Shown: positions 15,156-23,280 of the stretch, in pieces | Position numbering within the stretch: the first letter of the stretch is position 1 | Layout: the number at the start of each line of letters is the position of its first letter | Translations under genes and position numbers: made by a program | From: Candidatus Saccharimonadota bacterium | GTDB lineage: Bacteria > Patescibacteriota > Saccharimonadia > Saccharimonadales > VXPC01 | Direction of reading: 5' to 3' | DNA length: 43,605 nt | Assembly: GCA_009839685.1 (NCBI GenBank) | Contig: VXPC01000044.1 | Location: 1 to 43,605 of the forward strand | Notes under the pieces: generated by a model | Told to the model about the DNA's origin: nothing | The model's database searches: none | Seen by the model: only the letters and a program-made list of their open reading frames with translations

Positions 15156-17744
15156 ATGGCACTGAGCAAAGCTTATCAGCCGGCGGAATACGAGCGCGAT
15201 ATCTACAGGCTCTGGGAAGAGTCGGGAGCTTTCGGCCTTAAGGAGGGCGGCCAACGCCCGTTCGTCGTCGCCCTGCCGCCGCCGAACGCCAACGCCGACC
15301 TGCACACCGGCCACGCCTTGGATTTCCAACTGAAAGACGTCATCGGGCGCTGGCAGCGCTTGCGCGGCCGGCCGACCCTGCTCATCCCCGGCGCCGACCA
15401 CGCCGGCTTTGAAACCTGGGCCGTTTATGAAAAACACCTCAACGCCGCCGGCAAATCCCGGTTCGACTTCGAGCGCGAAGAGCTGTACCGGCAAGTCTAC
15501 GACTTCGTCATGGCCAATAAGGCCAATATGGAACAGCAGATAAGGCGCCTGGGGGTCAGCTGCGACTGGAGCCGGCTGACTTTCACCTTGGACGACAAGA
15601 TCGTCAAACGAGCTTATCAGACGTTCAAGCAGATGTGGGAGGGCGATTTGATTTACCGCGGCAAGCGGCTGGTCAACTACTGCACGGCGCACGGCACCGG
15701 CTTCGCCGATTACGAAGTCACCCACAGGGAGGTCGACGGCAAGCTCTGGTTCATCAAGTACCCCGCCGCCGACGGTGAAGCCTCCCTGACTATCGCCACC
15801 ACCAGGCCGGAAACCCTGCTCGGCGACGTGGCGGTTGCCGTCCACCCCGACGATAAACGCTACGCGGAGCTTTTGGGCCGGCAACTCCAACTGCCGCTCA
15901 CGGAACGCCTGATACCGGTCATCGGTGATTCTCGGGTCGATCCCGATTTCGGCAGTGGCGCCGTCAAGATCACGCCGGGTCACGACTTTTTGGACTTCGA
16001 CATCGGCCGGGAGGCCGGTTTGGAAGTCATTGAAGCCATCGGAAAAGACGGCAAGCTGACGGACCGGGTTCCGACCGAATTCCAAGGCCTGAGCGTCAAA
16101 GAAGCCAGACAAGCCGTCCTAAGGCGCCTGACCGAACAGGGGTTGCTGGTCAAGGAGGAGGCTTACCGCCATCAAGTCGGCCACTGTTACAAGTGCGACA
16201 CGGTCTTGGAGCCCCTGCTGGCCGACCAGTGGTTCGTCAGAATGCAACCGCTGGCCGAGAAGGCGATCAAGGCAATTGAACAGGGCGAGATCAAGTTTTA
16301 CCCGGCCGCAAAGGGCGAGGAGCTGGTCGTTTACCTCAAGCAGATCCAGGACTGGAATATCAGCCGGCAAATCGCCTGGGGCATCCCGATTCCGGTCTTC
16401 CAAAGCGAGACGGACGAGAACGACTGGCGATTTGACGAAAGAGTTGACCAGGCCGTTTTGGAAATCGAAGGCCAAAAGTACCGGCGCGACCCCGACGTTT
16501 TTGACACCTGGTGGTCCAGCGGCCAGTGGGCCTTCGCCACCGTCGATTGGCCCGAACGACCCGACCTCTACCCCAATTCCCTGATGGAAACCGGCGCTGA
16601 AATCCTCAGACCGTGGGTCAGCCGGATGATTCTTCTCAGCCTCTTCGTCACGGATCAGGTTCCGTTTGAAGCGGTCTATCTTCACGGCATGGTCCAAGAT
16701 GACCGCGGAGTTAAGATGAGCAAATCCAAAGGCAACGTTATCAATCCGATGGATCTGATTGAAGATTACGGCGCCGACGCCTTACGCATCGGCTTGTGCC
16801 GCCAGCTGATGCCGGGCCAGCCGCAGAAACTCTCCCCGGCCAAGATCGCCGCCAGCCGCAATTTCTGCAACAAACTGTGGAACATCGGACGGTTCGTCCA
16901 AAGCGGCGGCGAAGAGAAAGAGCGCCTCAGCCTGAAGGGCCCGGTTTCCTTGGAAACAGCCGCCGACCACTGGATCCGCCAGCGCTTCGCCGGCGCCAAA
17001 CGGGATATGGACCGCCATCTGGAGGATTACCAGCTGGCCAGAGCTTATGACAGCTTGTTCGAGTTCGTCTGGAACGATTTGGCGGACTGGTATCTGGAAA
17101 GTTGCAAATGGCATCTCAACCGGCCGTTTCTCAACCGCCTGTTCGCCGATACCTTGAGGTTGGCCCACCCGTTCGCGCCGTTTTTGACCGAAGCGCTGTA
17201 CCAGCAATTGTTCAGCGGCGCGGAAAACCCCCTGCTGATTGATAACTGCTGGTCCGAGGCGGGCAATGAAGCCGGCTTTGAAAAGGAAGAGGTGGCCGAA
17301 TTCGAGCAAGTCAGGAGCTTGGTTCAAACGGCCAGGCGGCTGCTGCCGCTCGACCTGCGCCGGAAAAGCCGGCTGTTATTCAAGAGCGCGGCTTTCTCGG
17401 ACAAAAAATTCGACTCCCTTTGCCGGCAGCTGACGGCCGCCTCAGGCACGGCTTTGGCCGGCAGCGATACCCCTTCGGGCCTGCAAATCGGCCGTGAGGC
17501 GGGTTTTGAGGCCTGGATGGACTTGGACCAACAGTTGTTGGAGAAACAACTCTCCAGCTTGGAGAAAGAGGTCTCAGGGGCTGAAAAAAGCATCGCCGCC
17601 CTGCGGCAGCGGCTGCAAAACCGGACTTACCTGCAAAAAGCGCCCAAGGAGCTCGTCGAAGAAAGCCGGTCGGAGCTTGAAAGGGCTGAAGCCCGGCTGA
17701 CGGACCTGCGGACCGACATCGACAGTTTCAGGCGGGCGGTCTAG
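15156..17744 (+). CDS. valS: valine--tRNA ligase
   Basis: Charges tRNA-Val. The 862-residue class I enzyme has HTGH as HIGH motif (residues 50-53), the editing (CP1) domain with TTRPETLLGDVAVAV, the WCISRQ-like segment DWNISRQIAWGIPIPVF, DTWWSSGQWAF, the KMSKS motif (about 520-524), the anticodon-binding domain and a C-terminal coiled coil (about 790-862, rich in Glu/Leu/Arg) typical of ValS. Length is normal. The start ATG follows a GGAAGG site by two bases, and the N-terminus LSKAYQPAEYE fits the family. Confidence 0.98.
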   Translation: MALSKAYQPAEYERDIYRLWEESGAFGLKEGGQRPFVVALPPPNANADLHTGHALDFQLKDVIGRWQRLRGRPTLLIPGADHAGFETWAVYEKHLNAAGKSRFDFEREELYRQVYDFVMANKANMEQQIRRLGVSCDWSRLTFTLDDKIVKRAYQTFKQMWEGDLIYRGKRLVNYCTAHGTGFADYEVTHREVDGKLWFIKYPAADGEASLTIATTRPETLLGDVAVAVHPDDKRYAELLGRQLQLPLTERLIPVIGDSRVDPDFGSGAVKITPGHDFLDFDIGREAGLEVIEAIGKDGKLTDRVPTEFQGLSVKEARQAVLRRLTEQGLLVKEEAYRHQVGHCYKCDTVLEPLLADQWFVRMQPLAEKAIKAIEQGEIKFYPAAKGEELVVYLKQIQDWNISRQIAWGIPIPVFQSETDENDWRFDERVDQAVLEIEGQKYRRDPDVFDTWWSSGQWAFATVDWPERPDLYPNSLMETGAEILRPWVSRMILLSLFVTDQVPFEAVYLHGMVQDDRGVKMSKSKGNVINPMDLIEDYGADALRIGLCRQLMPGQPQKLSPAKIAASRNFCNKLWNIGRFVQSGGEEKERLSLKGPVSLETAADHWIRQRFAGAKRDMDRHLEDYQLARAYDSLFEFVWNDLADWYLESCKWHLNRPFLNRLFADTLRLAHPFAPFLTEALYQQLFSGAENPLLIDNCWSEAGNEAGFEKEEVAEFEQVRSLVQTARRLLPLDLRRKSRLLFKSAAFSDKKFDSLCRQLTAASGTALAGSDTPSGLQIGREAGFEAWMDLDQQLLEKQLSSLEKEVSGAEKSIAALRQRLQNRTYLQKAPKELVEESRSELERAEARLTDLRTDIDSFRRAV

Positions 17745-17811
17745 ACGGACGGGCCAATCTTGTCCTGGCATGCGGTTATTTGCTATATTGAGACGATAAG
17801 CCACATTTAAA

Positions 17812-18168
17812 ATGCGAAGTAACCCGAAAAACAAACGGACCGCCGTTAAACTCGCTTATGTCCCTTGGGGGATTTTGAGTCTGGCCTACACTTTCAAGCG
17901 GGACAAGAAACGGTTTGCCAGAAGCCTGTCATCGGTAATTTTCTGGACGGCCGTCGTAGTCGCGGCCGTCGTGCTGCCCGACACGGGAACCGTCAGGGAC
18001 TGGGCGGCTGAGAACCGGCTGGAAACGGAGCTGACCGAAAGCATAATTTTAATCTGCGCCGTCATCGCCCTGATTTTCGTCTGTCTGGAGAATTGGATCG
18101 GCGCCTGGCGCCGGGCCAACAACCGCCCTCAGAAGTGGTACGAGGACTTTCACAGGCCCGGCAAATGA
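17812..18168 (+). CDS. small two-TM membrane protein, paralogue 1
   Basis: A 118-residue protein with two TM helices (about residues 42-62 and 78-98), basic at both ends. It shares two landmarks with the next gene: YTFKRDKKRF before the first helix (YTYKADAKKFW in the neighbour) and a C-terminal R....WYE. motif (QKWYEDFHRPGK versus ANWYEAYG). An extended -10 TGCTATATT lies about 25-30 bases upstream; no ribosome site is visible. Function unknown; the pair is probably a local duplication. Confidence 0.68.
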   Translation: MRSNPKNKRTAVKLAYVPWGILSLAYTFKRDKKRFARSLSSVIFWTAVVVAAVVLPDTGTVRDWAAENRLETELTESIILICAVIALIFVCLENWIGAWRRANNRPQKWYEDFHRPGK

Positions 18169-18180
18169 GCGGTCAGTGAC

Positions 18181-18561
18181 ATGTCCCCGCTCCGGCCCGC
18201 CGACGAACCCAAACACAAGGGACGGGCGGTTTTACTGGCCCTGTTTTTCGGTTTTGCTGCCTGGTCTTACACCTACAAGGCGGATGCCAAGAAATTCTGG
18301 ATCGCCGTTTGTTTGAATTTGCTCGCGGCGGGCGCCCTGTTGCTGGTCTTCAAGTCGCTTCTCAGCGGTTTCTCCGAATGGCTGGACAGCGTCAGCTCTC
18401 CAGACGGCAGCCTGGACGGACCGGGCGCCATCATCGCCGACAATTGGTGGCAGGTGCTAGCGGTCGGCCTGACGCTCCTGGGCCTTTGGCTCTGGCCGGT
18501 TATCGACATTATGCGGCGGCCGGCCAACTGGTACGAGGCCTACGGCGTCGGAAAGTCTTAG
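18181..18561 (+). CDS. small two-TM membrane protein, paralogue 2
   Basis: A 126-residue protein 12 bases downstream of its paralogue and probably co-transcribed. A first hydrophobic stretch precedes YTYKADAKKFW, then come TM helices at about 38-60 and 90-112 and a C-terminal MRRPANWYEAYGVG. Landmarks match the upstream protein in order and spacing, but the loop between helices is longer. Its stop codon overlaps that of the convergent ATPase gene by 4 bases. Confidence 0.68.
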   Translation: MSPLRPADEPKHKGRAVLLALFFGFAAWSYTYKADAKKFWIAVCLNLLAAGALLLVFKSLLSGFSEWLDSVSSPDGSLDGPGAIIADNWWQVLAVGLTLLGLWLWPVIDIMRRPANWYEAYGVGKS

Positions 18562-19682
18562 ACCTTGAGCAGGTCGCTCTGGTTCAAATTGGCCAAGCTG
18601 ACGATCTCCTGGCTTTGCGGGTTCATGCTCTCAAAAACCGTGCTGCGGCGCAGGTTCTTGGCGTCGTAGCTGAACCTGAACCCCCTGATATTCTGACCGA
18701 CCACCTCTATTAAGTCGACCTCGGCGCCGTCATAGCTGCGCCAGAAGTAATGATGGCAGAGGAAGCGATCGTACTTGACCTGCTTGAGGCGTTCGGCGAT
18801 GCAGAAGTTCTGCCACAGGGCGTTGCGGTCGTTTCTCAGCTCCACCTCGGTCAAATCCTCCGCCAAAGCGTTGCGGATGCCGACATCCCAGAAGTAGACC
18901 TTGTAGGCCCGGCTGATGCTGCCGCTCTTGGAGTAGGGGTAGAGAGGAAAGACAATGTAGCTCTTGGTCAGGAGTTCTATGTAGCGATCGACGGTCCGGC
19001 GGTCGATGCTCAGCTTGATACTGGCTTCGTTGACGCTCAAGGTTTGGCCGATATTCTGAGCCAGGTAACGCAACAGGGCGACCAAATCGCCGGACGCCCG
19101 GGCACCGGTAACGTCCAAGACATCCCGGTAAATACTGCTTTCCGCCAACTCCGTCAAGGCTTCCTGCTTGTCGGCCGGGTTGTCTTCGTTAACCACCTCG
19201 GGGTAAAGACCGAAACGCAGGATGTCGGGCAATTGCGCCTCCAGTTCGGCCGGCGCCAATTCCAACTCGCCCAAGCTGATCGGGTAGAGCTCGAAAACCC
19301 GTTTCCGCCCTGTCAGAGGTTCGGTGGTGCTGTCAATCAGGTTGATCGTGCTGCTGCCGGTCAAGATGACTTGGAGCCCGTCGCCCAGCTCGTCGACCAG
19401 AGATTTGACGATGTCGCCGATGCGGTTGATTTTGTGGGCCTCATCGATTAGCAGGCAGCGGCCGCCGGCCACCAGGCCTTTGATCTGGGAACTGCTCATC
19501 TTGGAGAGTTTTTGAGCCTCCAGGTTGTCACCGTTATAGATAACGATCTTGCCGGAGTCGTAATGCTTCAGCAACTCCTTGGTCAGGGTTGTTTTGCCGA
19601 CCTGCCGGGCGCCAATCAGAATAATGACTTTGCCTTTGTTGAGCCGGTTTTCAATTTGCTGTTTAAGATACCTGTTAATCAT
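18558..19682 (-). CDS. AAA-family ATPase with DUF4143 domain
   Basis: A 374-residue protein of the AAA_14 plus DUF4143 type. Walker A is GARQVGKTT (about residues 24-32), Walker B is CLLIDEAHK (about 94-102), and VILTGSS is the sensor-1-like segment. A winged-helix-like part (SVNEASIKLSIDRRTVDRYI) leads to the C-terminal DUF4143 nuclease-like fold with FWRSYDGAEVDLIE (Asp/Glu residues as in PD-(D/E)xK enzymes). Such proteins are common in Patescibacteria, often multi-copy, and of unclear role; links to mobile elements or toxin-antitoxin-like behaviour have been suggested for the family. A GGAAGAAG site precedes the ATG. Confidence 0.9.
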   Translation of the reverse strand: MINRYLKQQIENRLNKGKVIILIGARQVGKTTLTKELLKHYDSGKIVIYNGDNLEAQKLSKMSSSQIKGLVAGGRCLLIDEAHKINRIGDIVKSLVDELGDGLQVILTGSSTINLIDSTTEPLTGRKRVFELYPISLGELELAPAELEAQLPDILRFGLYPEVVNEDNPADKQEALTELAESSIYRDVLDVTGARASGDLVALLRYLAQNIGQTLSVNEASIKLSIDRRTVDRYIELLTKSYIVFPLYPYSKSGSISRAYKVYFWDVGIRNALAEDLTEVELRNDRNALWQNFCIAERLKQVKYDRFLCHHYFWRSYDGAEVDLIEVVGQNIRGFRFSYDAKNLRRSTVFESMNPQSQEIVSLANLNQSDLLKV

Positions 19683-19776
19683 GTTTTGCTTCTTCCAATC
19701 CGCCTGCCATTATAGCACAAAACCCTAATTTTGAACATTCATGTCTAATTTAAGGCTTTTATTTGTACGCTTAAGC

Positions 19777-20712
19777 TTAAAAATTGAGTAACTCCCCGAG
19801 CCGGCCGCGCAGGTTGACTCTGGCCGCCTCGTTCAGCCGCAATCCCTGCCAGCCGCAAGCTTCCGCGGCTACGATGTTAATCAGCCGGTCGTCAATCAGC
19901 AGGATTTCGGCCGCTTCAACTCCGGCGGCGCGCTGAGCGTGCTCGTAGATATCCCTCTCCGGTTTCACTTTGCCGATAGCCGAGCTGTCCACGACGACAT
20001 CGAAATCGTCGGGAATGATGCCGCGAGTTGTTAACTCCTCTACCTCGCCGGGAAAAGCGTTGGTCAGCAGGCCGATCCGGCAAACGCCCCTCAGTTGCTC
20101 AAGGACGCCGATTACCCGTTGGTCGGCCTTAACGTGCTGCAGGTAGAGATCCGCTTGTTTCAATCCCGGGCAGTTCATTTCTTCGGACAACAGCCGGTCG
20201 AACTCTTCGGCCGACAGTTTGCCCAAGCACAAGCCTTTATCGAACCGCAAGAAGAGGTTCTCGACTTTGTCCAACGGCTGCCCGGCCTTGGCGGCGATGA
20301 AAGGCATCATGGCATAGACGGAGTTGACCAAAACCTCATGCAGGTCGAAATAAACGAATTTGATACCGGCGGCGGGCGGGCTGGGCGCAACGGTCGCTGT
20401 TCGGCTCGGCGGATGGGGGTTGGCCGGCGGTCGCGCCGCCGCTCCCCCTAGCAGGTCTTCTACTCTTAAGCCGGAGATCTGGGCGATTTGCAACACCGTG
20501 AAGACGTTGGGCTTCTTGATGGCGCCCCGCTCAATTTTGGTCAAGGTCGAGTAAGCAATGCCGGTCTGTTCGCAAAGCTCCTGCTGCGTCAGGCCGCAAG
20601 CGCGGCGGGCGGCGGCAATCGCCTTGCCCAGAGCCGCCGGGTTGTCGGCGACGGACGTCTGGTTGGAGGCGGCGGAGACGGTATTCATAAATCCGGCGGT
20701 ATTATCAGCCAT
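19777..20712 (-). CDS. XRE-type HTH regulator fused to a HAD-like hydrolase
   Basis: A 311-residue two-domain protein. Residues about 28-83 form an XRE helix-turn-helix (LTQQELCEQTGIAYSTLTKI, ERGAIKKPN). After a Pro/Ala linker (84-115) comes a HAD domain: motif I YFDLHEVLV with the nucleophile Asp123, motif II LLTNAF (Thr217), motif III Lys248 (GKVKPE), motif IV LLIDDR (Asp274/275). The second Asp of motif I is His125, which recalls YihX-like HADs with FDLGNV and may alter or abolish phosphatase turnover. It may be a transcription factor that senses a phosphorylated metabolite. A TAAAAT overlaps the first ATG, so the second Met (codon 9, 20688) may be the true start. Downstream of tRNA-Arg on the same strand. 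Confidence 0.85.
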   Translation of the reverse strand: MADNTAGFMNTVSAASNQTSVADNPAALGKAIAAARRACGLTQQELCEQTGIAYSTLTKIERGAIKKPNVFTVLQIAQISGLRVEDLLGGAAARPPANPHPPSRTATVAPSPPAAGIKFVYFDLHEVLVNSVYAMMPFIAAKAGQPLDKVENLFLRFDKGLCLGKLSAEEFDRLLSEEMNCPGLKQADLYLQHVKADQRVIGVLEQLRGVCRIGLLTNAFPGEVEELTTRGIIPDDFDVVVDSSAIGKVKPERDIYEHAQRAAGVEAAEILLIDDRLINIVAAEACGWQGLRLNEAARVNLRGRLGELLNF

Positions 20713-20738
20713 TTTAGCATAAGCTTGCTAGCCGGAAC

Positions 20739-20815
20739 TGGCGTACCCGACAGGACTTGAACCTGTGACCTCTGGTTCCGCAAACCAACGCTCTATCCAA
20801 CTGAGCTACGGGTAC
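20739..20815 (-). tRNA. tRNA-Arg(GCG)
   Basis: On the minus strand GTACCCG (from 20815) pairs with CGGGTAC, followed by discriminator G and encoded CCA. The D arm is GCTC...GAGC, the anticodon stem TTGGT/ACCAG encloses loop TTGCGGA with anticodon GCG, and the T arm is ACAGG-TTCAAGT-CCTGT. It reads CGC (and CGU by wobble). Most bacteria instead use ACG with inosine for these codons. Confidence 0.93.
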
Positions 20816-20868
20816 ACCCAAGGCCCGGTCCTTAACGGACCCGGCAGGATTAAGTTTAATACAAGCCG

Positions 20869-21366
20869 CTAGAGGCGTAAATATTGCATCAGGCGGTCCG
20901 ACCACTGCAAGCCGGAAGGCGTGTAGGCTATGCGCCGCGACAGCCACCTGATGATGTGCTTGTCTTTGTCCAAGGGCAAGTAAATGGTAATCGGGGGGAG
21001 GAAACGCTGGTTGGTGATCAGGTAGAGGGCGGCGATGCCGTTATCTTTGATCAGGGAAAAGGTTTTGAAATGGCTGTATTCGTAAAGCCGGGAACCGATC
21101 TTCAGGCCCAAAGAGGTCAGAGTGTAGCGCTGCCGGGACGGCTTCTTGAAAGAATAGACGGCGGCTGCCGCTGCCATGGCCATAATCGAGACCGGAGCTA
21201 TCGGCTCGCGCGTTACCAAATAGCTGATCGACGCCAAGGAAGCGGCAATCAAAAGCAGCGCCAAATACCAGACGGGCCCGCGTTTGTGCTCTAAGAACTC
21301 GTCCATTTCCCAGTCGATTACCTCCTCGTCCAAGTCGTAACCGGCCGTTTGAGTCTCATAATCCAT
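20869..21366 (-). CDS. two-TM membrane protein with PH-like C-terminal domain
   Basis: A 165-residue protein with an acidic N-terminus (DYETQTAGYDLDEEVIDWEMD), two adjacent TM helices (about residues 33-52 and 58-74) and a C-terminal domain (YTLTSLGLKIGSRLYEYSHF, then a KTFSLI segment and ITIYLPLDKDKHI) that looks like the PH-like domain of small bacterial membrane proteins. The family assignment is tentative. The start is ATG 21366 rather than 21375, because the latter lies inside the TATAAT box. The predicted transcript begins at the ATG. Confidence 0.72.
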   Translation of the reverse strand: MDYETQTAGYDLDEEVIDWEMDEFLEHKRGPVWYLALLLIAASLASISYLVTREPIAPVSIMAMAAAAAVYSFKKPSRQRYTLTSLGLKIGSRLYEYSHFKTFSLIKDNGIAALYLITNQRFLPPITIYLPLDKDKHIIRWLSRRIAYTPSGLQWSDRLMQYLRL

Positions 21367-21373
21367 TAGCCGC

Positions 21374-21379
21374 ATTATA
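21374..21379 (-). promoter_or_regulatory. -10 element for the PH-like membrane protein gene
   Basis: The minus strand reads TATAAT, ending 7 bases before the ATG at 21366. This predicts a leaderless transcript. The next in-frame ATG upstream overlaps the box. Confidence 0.55.
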
Positions 21380-21461
21380 AACCAAAAGCGGCCGCTTGTG
21401 TTAAAAAATAAATTGTTAAAAACACAAAAGTTTGCGAGCTCCGACCTTGTTTATAAAAATT

Positions 21462-21480
21462 ACAATATATGCTATATTGT
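21462..21480. promoter_or_regulatory. palindromic operator over the hsp20 promoter
   Basis: ACAATATA-TGC-TATATTGT is a perfect 8-bp inverted repeat with a 3-base centre. Its right arm contains the -10 box TATATT (21473-21478), preceded by TGC as an extended -10. A bound dimer would cover the promoter of the Hsp20 gene. It does not match CIRCE. Confidence 0.65.
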
Positions 21481-21510
21481 CCCTAAGCAATTTATTGGAG
21501 GGGTTTTAGA

Positions 21511-22092
21511 GTGCCGGATAACAAAAACAACGACGATTTATACATTGAAGAAGAAGATCTGGCGGCCGACTTTTTGAGCGAGGCCGACCTTGACGATGAG
21601 ATTTCGGCTCTGACGGACGCGCCAGCCGGCGCGCAACCCGCTGAACAGCCTGCGAGCGAGCCGCAACCGGCTGCCACCGAGACGGCGGCTGAAACACCGG
21701 ACGGAGGGTCCGCCAGCAGCGACACCGGCGACTGGGTGGAAGACGAAAGGGTCGACCTGCCTGGACAACTGGCTTTGGACATCTACGAGACCAAGGATGA
21801 TCTGGTCGTCGTTTGCCGGGTAGCTGGCGTAGAAGAAGACAACATCGACGTCAGCATCGCCGCCAACAATATCCTGACCATCCGCGGCAATCTGGCCAGC
21901 CGGATAGAAGAGAACGTTGAAAACCACTTTATCCAGGAGTGTTACTGGGGGGAATTTTCGCGCAGCGTTTCCTTGCCGGTCGACGTCAAGAAAGAGAACA
22001 TCGGCGCCACTCTGGAGAAAGGCATCCTGAAAATCATTTTCACCAAGGTTAAGCAGGACGCCGTCAAGAAGATCAGCATCAAATCTTCCTGA
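21511..22092 (+). CDS. Hsp20 / alpha-crystallin small heat-shock protein
   Basis: ATP-independent holdase chaperone. Of 193 residues, about 85 form a strongly acidic, Ala/Pro/Thr-rich N-terminal arm, followed by the alpha-crystallin domain (about 86-180: LDIYETKDDLVVVCRVAGVE, then FSRSVSLPVDV and ATLEKGILKIIF) and a C-terminal ISI motif (IxI, for oligomer contacts). The start is GTG 21511 behind a strong GGAGGGG site. The long acidic arm is unusual for the family. It has its own palindrome-controlled promoter and a strong terminator. Confidence 0.94.
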   Translation: MPDNKNNDDLYIEEEDLAADFLSEADLDDEISALTDAPAGAQPAEQPASEPQPAATETAAETPDGGSASSDTGDWVEDERVDLPGQLALDIYETKDDLVVVCRVAGVEEDNIDVSIAANNILTIRGNLASRIEENVENHFIQECYWGEFSRSVSLPVDVKKENIGATLEKGILKIIFTKVKQDAVKKISIKSS

Positions 22093-22111
22093 AGTTTACC
22101 AACAGGGAATG

Positions 22112-22141
22112 AAGAAGGGTGCCTCCGAGGGCACCCTTCTT
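22112..22141. terminator. bidirectional terminator, hsp20 and pilin gene
   Basis: AAGAAGGGTGCC (22112-22123) and GGCACCCTTCTT (22130-22141) form a perfect 12-bp stem with a 6-base loop between two convergent genes. Short T-rich ends on both sides suit both directions. Confidence 0.8.
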
Positions 22142-22164
22142 AGCGCTGTCTTGGGAACCAAACT

Positions 22165-22692
22165 CTATTCAAGCAGTTGGTTCAGGATAAAGACGACAAT
22201 CGCTTGGGCCAGCGCTACCAGAATGATACCGACCACGGCGTAGATAACGGTGTTCTTGGCACCCTTAACGCCCTTCTCGTCGCCACCGGAAACTACGTAG
22301 CGGAAACCGGCGTAGATAATCATGATGACGGTTGCCGTCCCAGCCGCGATGCTGAATAGATTGATAATATTCTTAATCGTGCTGACAACCCTCCGGTCCG
22401 CCTCCTCGTTCTCGCAGTCTTCGTTATCCAAATCCAAGCTGACGCCGCTGCAAATACCCTTGGTGGTGATGCTCTGCTCGCCTTCTTCCGCTTCGGTTTC
22501 AGTCCCCGTCGCGCCACCGGCTTCTTCGGACGTGGTGGTGGCCTGATCCTCGTCGGCCGCCAAGACCGGCGCGGCGACGGCCAAGCGCAAACCGGCCGCC
22601 AGCATCAGGACGATCGCGACAGCCGCCGCAACCAACCAGCCGAGCCCGTTGTTTGAATAACTAGTTGTAGGGGAAATATTTTGCGTGTTCAT
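22165..22692 (-). CDS. type IV secretion pilin-like protein (T4SS_pilin family)
   Basis: A 175-residue protein with a long signal peptide (cleavage likely near VLA/AD, residue 46), an acidic Thr/Glu/Gly-rich segment, a Cys pair (GICSGVSLDLDNEDC), then two TM helices flanking a short cytoplasmic loop (FRYVVSGGDEKGVKGAKNTV, with TM2 after it). The pair of helices around a Y..SGG....VK.AKN.I.YA loop is the T4SS/VirB2-like pilin pattern common in Patescibacteria. It is thought to polymerise into an extracellular filament or membrane channel. A TATAAT ends 6 bases before the ATG, so the message is likely leaderless. Confidence 0.85.
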   Translation of the reverse strand: MNTQNISPTTSYSNNGLGWLVAAAVAIVLMLAAGLRLAVAAPVLAADEDQATTTSEEAGGATGTETEAEEGEQSITTKGICSGVSLDLDNEDCENEEADRRVVSTIKNIINLFSIAAGTATVIMIIYAGFRYVVSGGDEKGVKGAKNTVIYAVVGIILVALAQAIVVFILNQLLE

Positions 22693-22698
22693 AACCTT

Positions 22699-22707
22699 AT
22701 TATAACA
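22699..22707 (-). promoter_or_regulatory. extended -10 promoter element of the first pilin-like gene
   Basis: The minus strand reads TGTTATAAT, with the TATAAT ending 6 bases before the ATG at 22692. The AAGG between box and ATG looks like a ribosome site but would lie upstream of, or at, the transcript start. Confidence 0.55.
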
Positions 22708-22734
22708 TTTTATTGATAAAAATTAAAGTGTATT

Positions 22735-23136
22735 TTAGCTGATCCTATCAAGCACCAGCCAGACCATGCTTTGGGCCAGAGCTACAACCACCAGACCGAC
22801 CAAGGCGTAAATGATGCCGTTGCGCGCTTCCTTGGTGGTCTTCTCGTTGCCGCCGGAGAGAATCAGGCGCATGCCCTGGATAATAATGACGATGACCGAG
22901 ATAACGCCGACGGCCACGCTGAGCAGGTCAATGGCGACCGTAATCACCCTGACAACTTGGCTTTCGCTGTCCGCGGGATCGACGTTGGGGTTGGCGGCCT
23001 GGACGCCGCAACTGACCTGTTGCACCGGTGTCAAATCGGTCGAACCGCAGTCAACTTGCGCCGAAACGGGCGCGGCGAAGACCAGGCCGAAACTGAAGAA
23101 ACAGGCCAAGCTGAGGGCGATAATTTTTGCTTTCAT
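22735..23136 (-). CDS. type IV secretion pilin-like protein
   Basis: A 133-residue precursor with a classic signal peptide (MKAKIIALSLACFFSFGLVF, cleavage near VSA/QVD), a Cys pair (VDCGSTDLTPVQQVSCG), and two TM helices (about 64-88 and 107-128) around the loop MRLILSGGNEKTTKEARNGI. Same module as the downstream gene at 22165-22692 but without the acidic insert. A GGGAAAA site precedes the ATG. Probably a filament or channel subunit of the secretion locus to the right. Confidence 0.85.
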   Translation of the reverse strand: MKAKIIALSLACFFSFGLVFAAPVSAQVDCGSTDLTPVQQVSCGVQAANPNVDPADSESQVVRVITVAIDLLSVAVGVISVIVIIIQGMRLILSGGNEKTTKEARNGIIYALVGLVVVALAQSMVWLVLDRIS

Positions 23137-23219
23137 AAATTTTCCCGGTGGATGAAAAGTTTTATTAAGTTAGTTTGTAATCCCAGAGGGTCGTTGTTTG
23201 TTTGTATCCAACCTTCCAT

Positions 23220-23228
23220 ATTTTAACA
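23220..23228 (-). promoter_or_regulatory. extended -10 element for the second pilin-like gene
   Basis: The minus strand reads TGTTAAAAT, in an AT-rich stretch. It would give a leader of roughly 75 bases for the gene starting at 23136. Confidence 0.4.
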
Positions 23229-23280
23229 TAAAAGATTGTAAAAATAAAGTTTTTAACATAGATTACGGGATTAACTCAAG

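Noticed and set aside
15051-16112. A 353-codon minus-strand frame opposite valS
   Set aside because: It is antisense to well-conserved valS sequence. Long opposite frames are common in GC-rich genes, and it has no recognisable domain.
20714-20947. A 77-codon minus-strand frame containing VPVAQLDRA and GHRFKSC
   Set aside because: It is the translation of the tRNA-Arg gene and flanks, a well-known false gene pattern.
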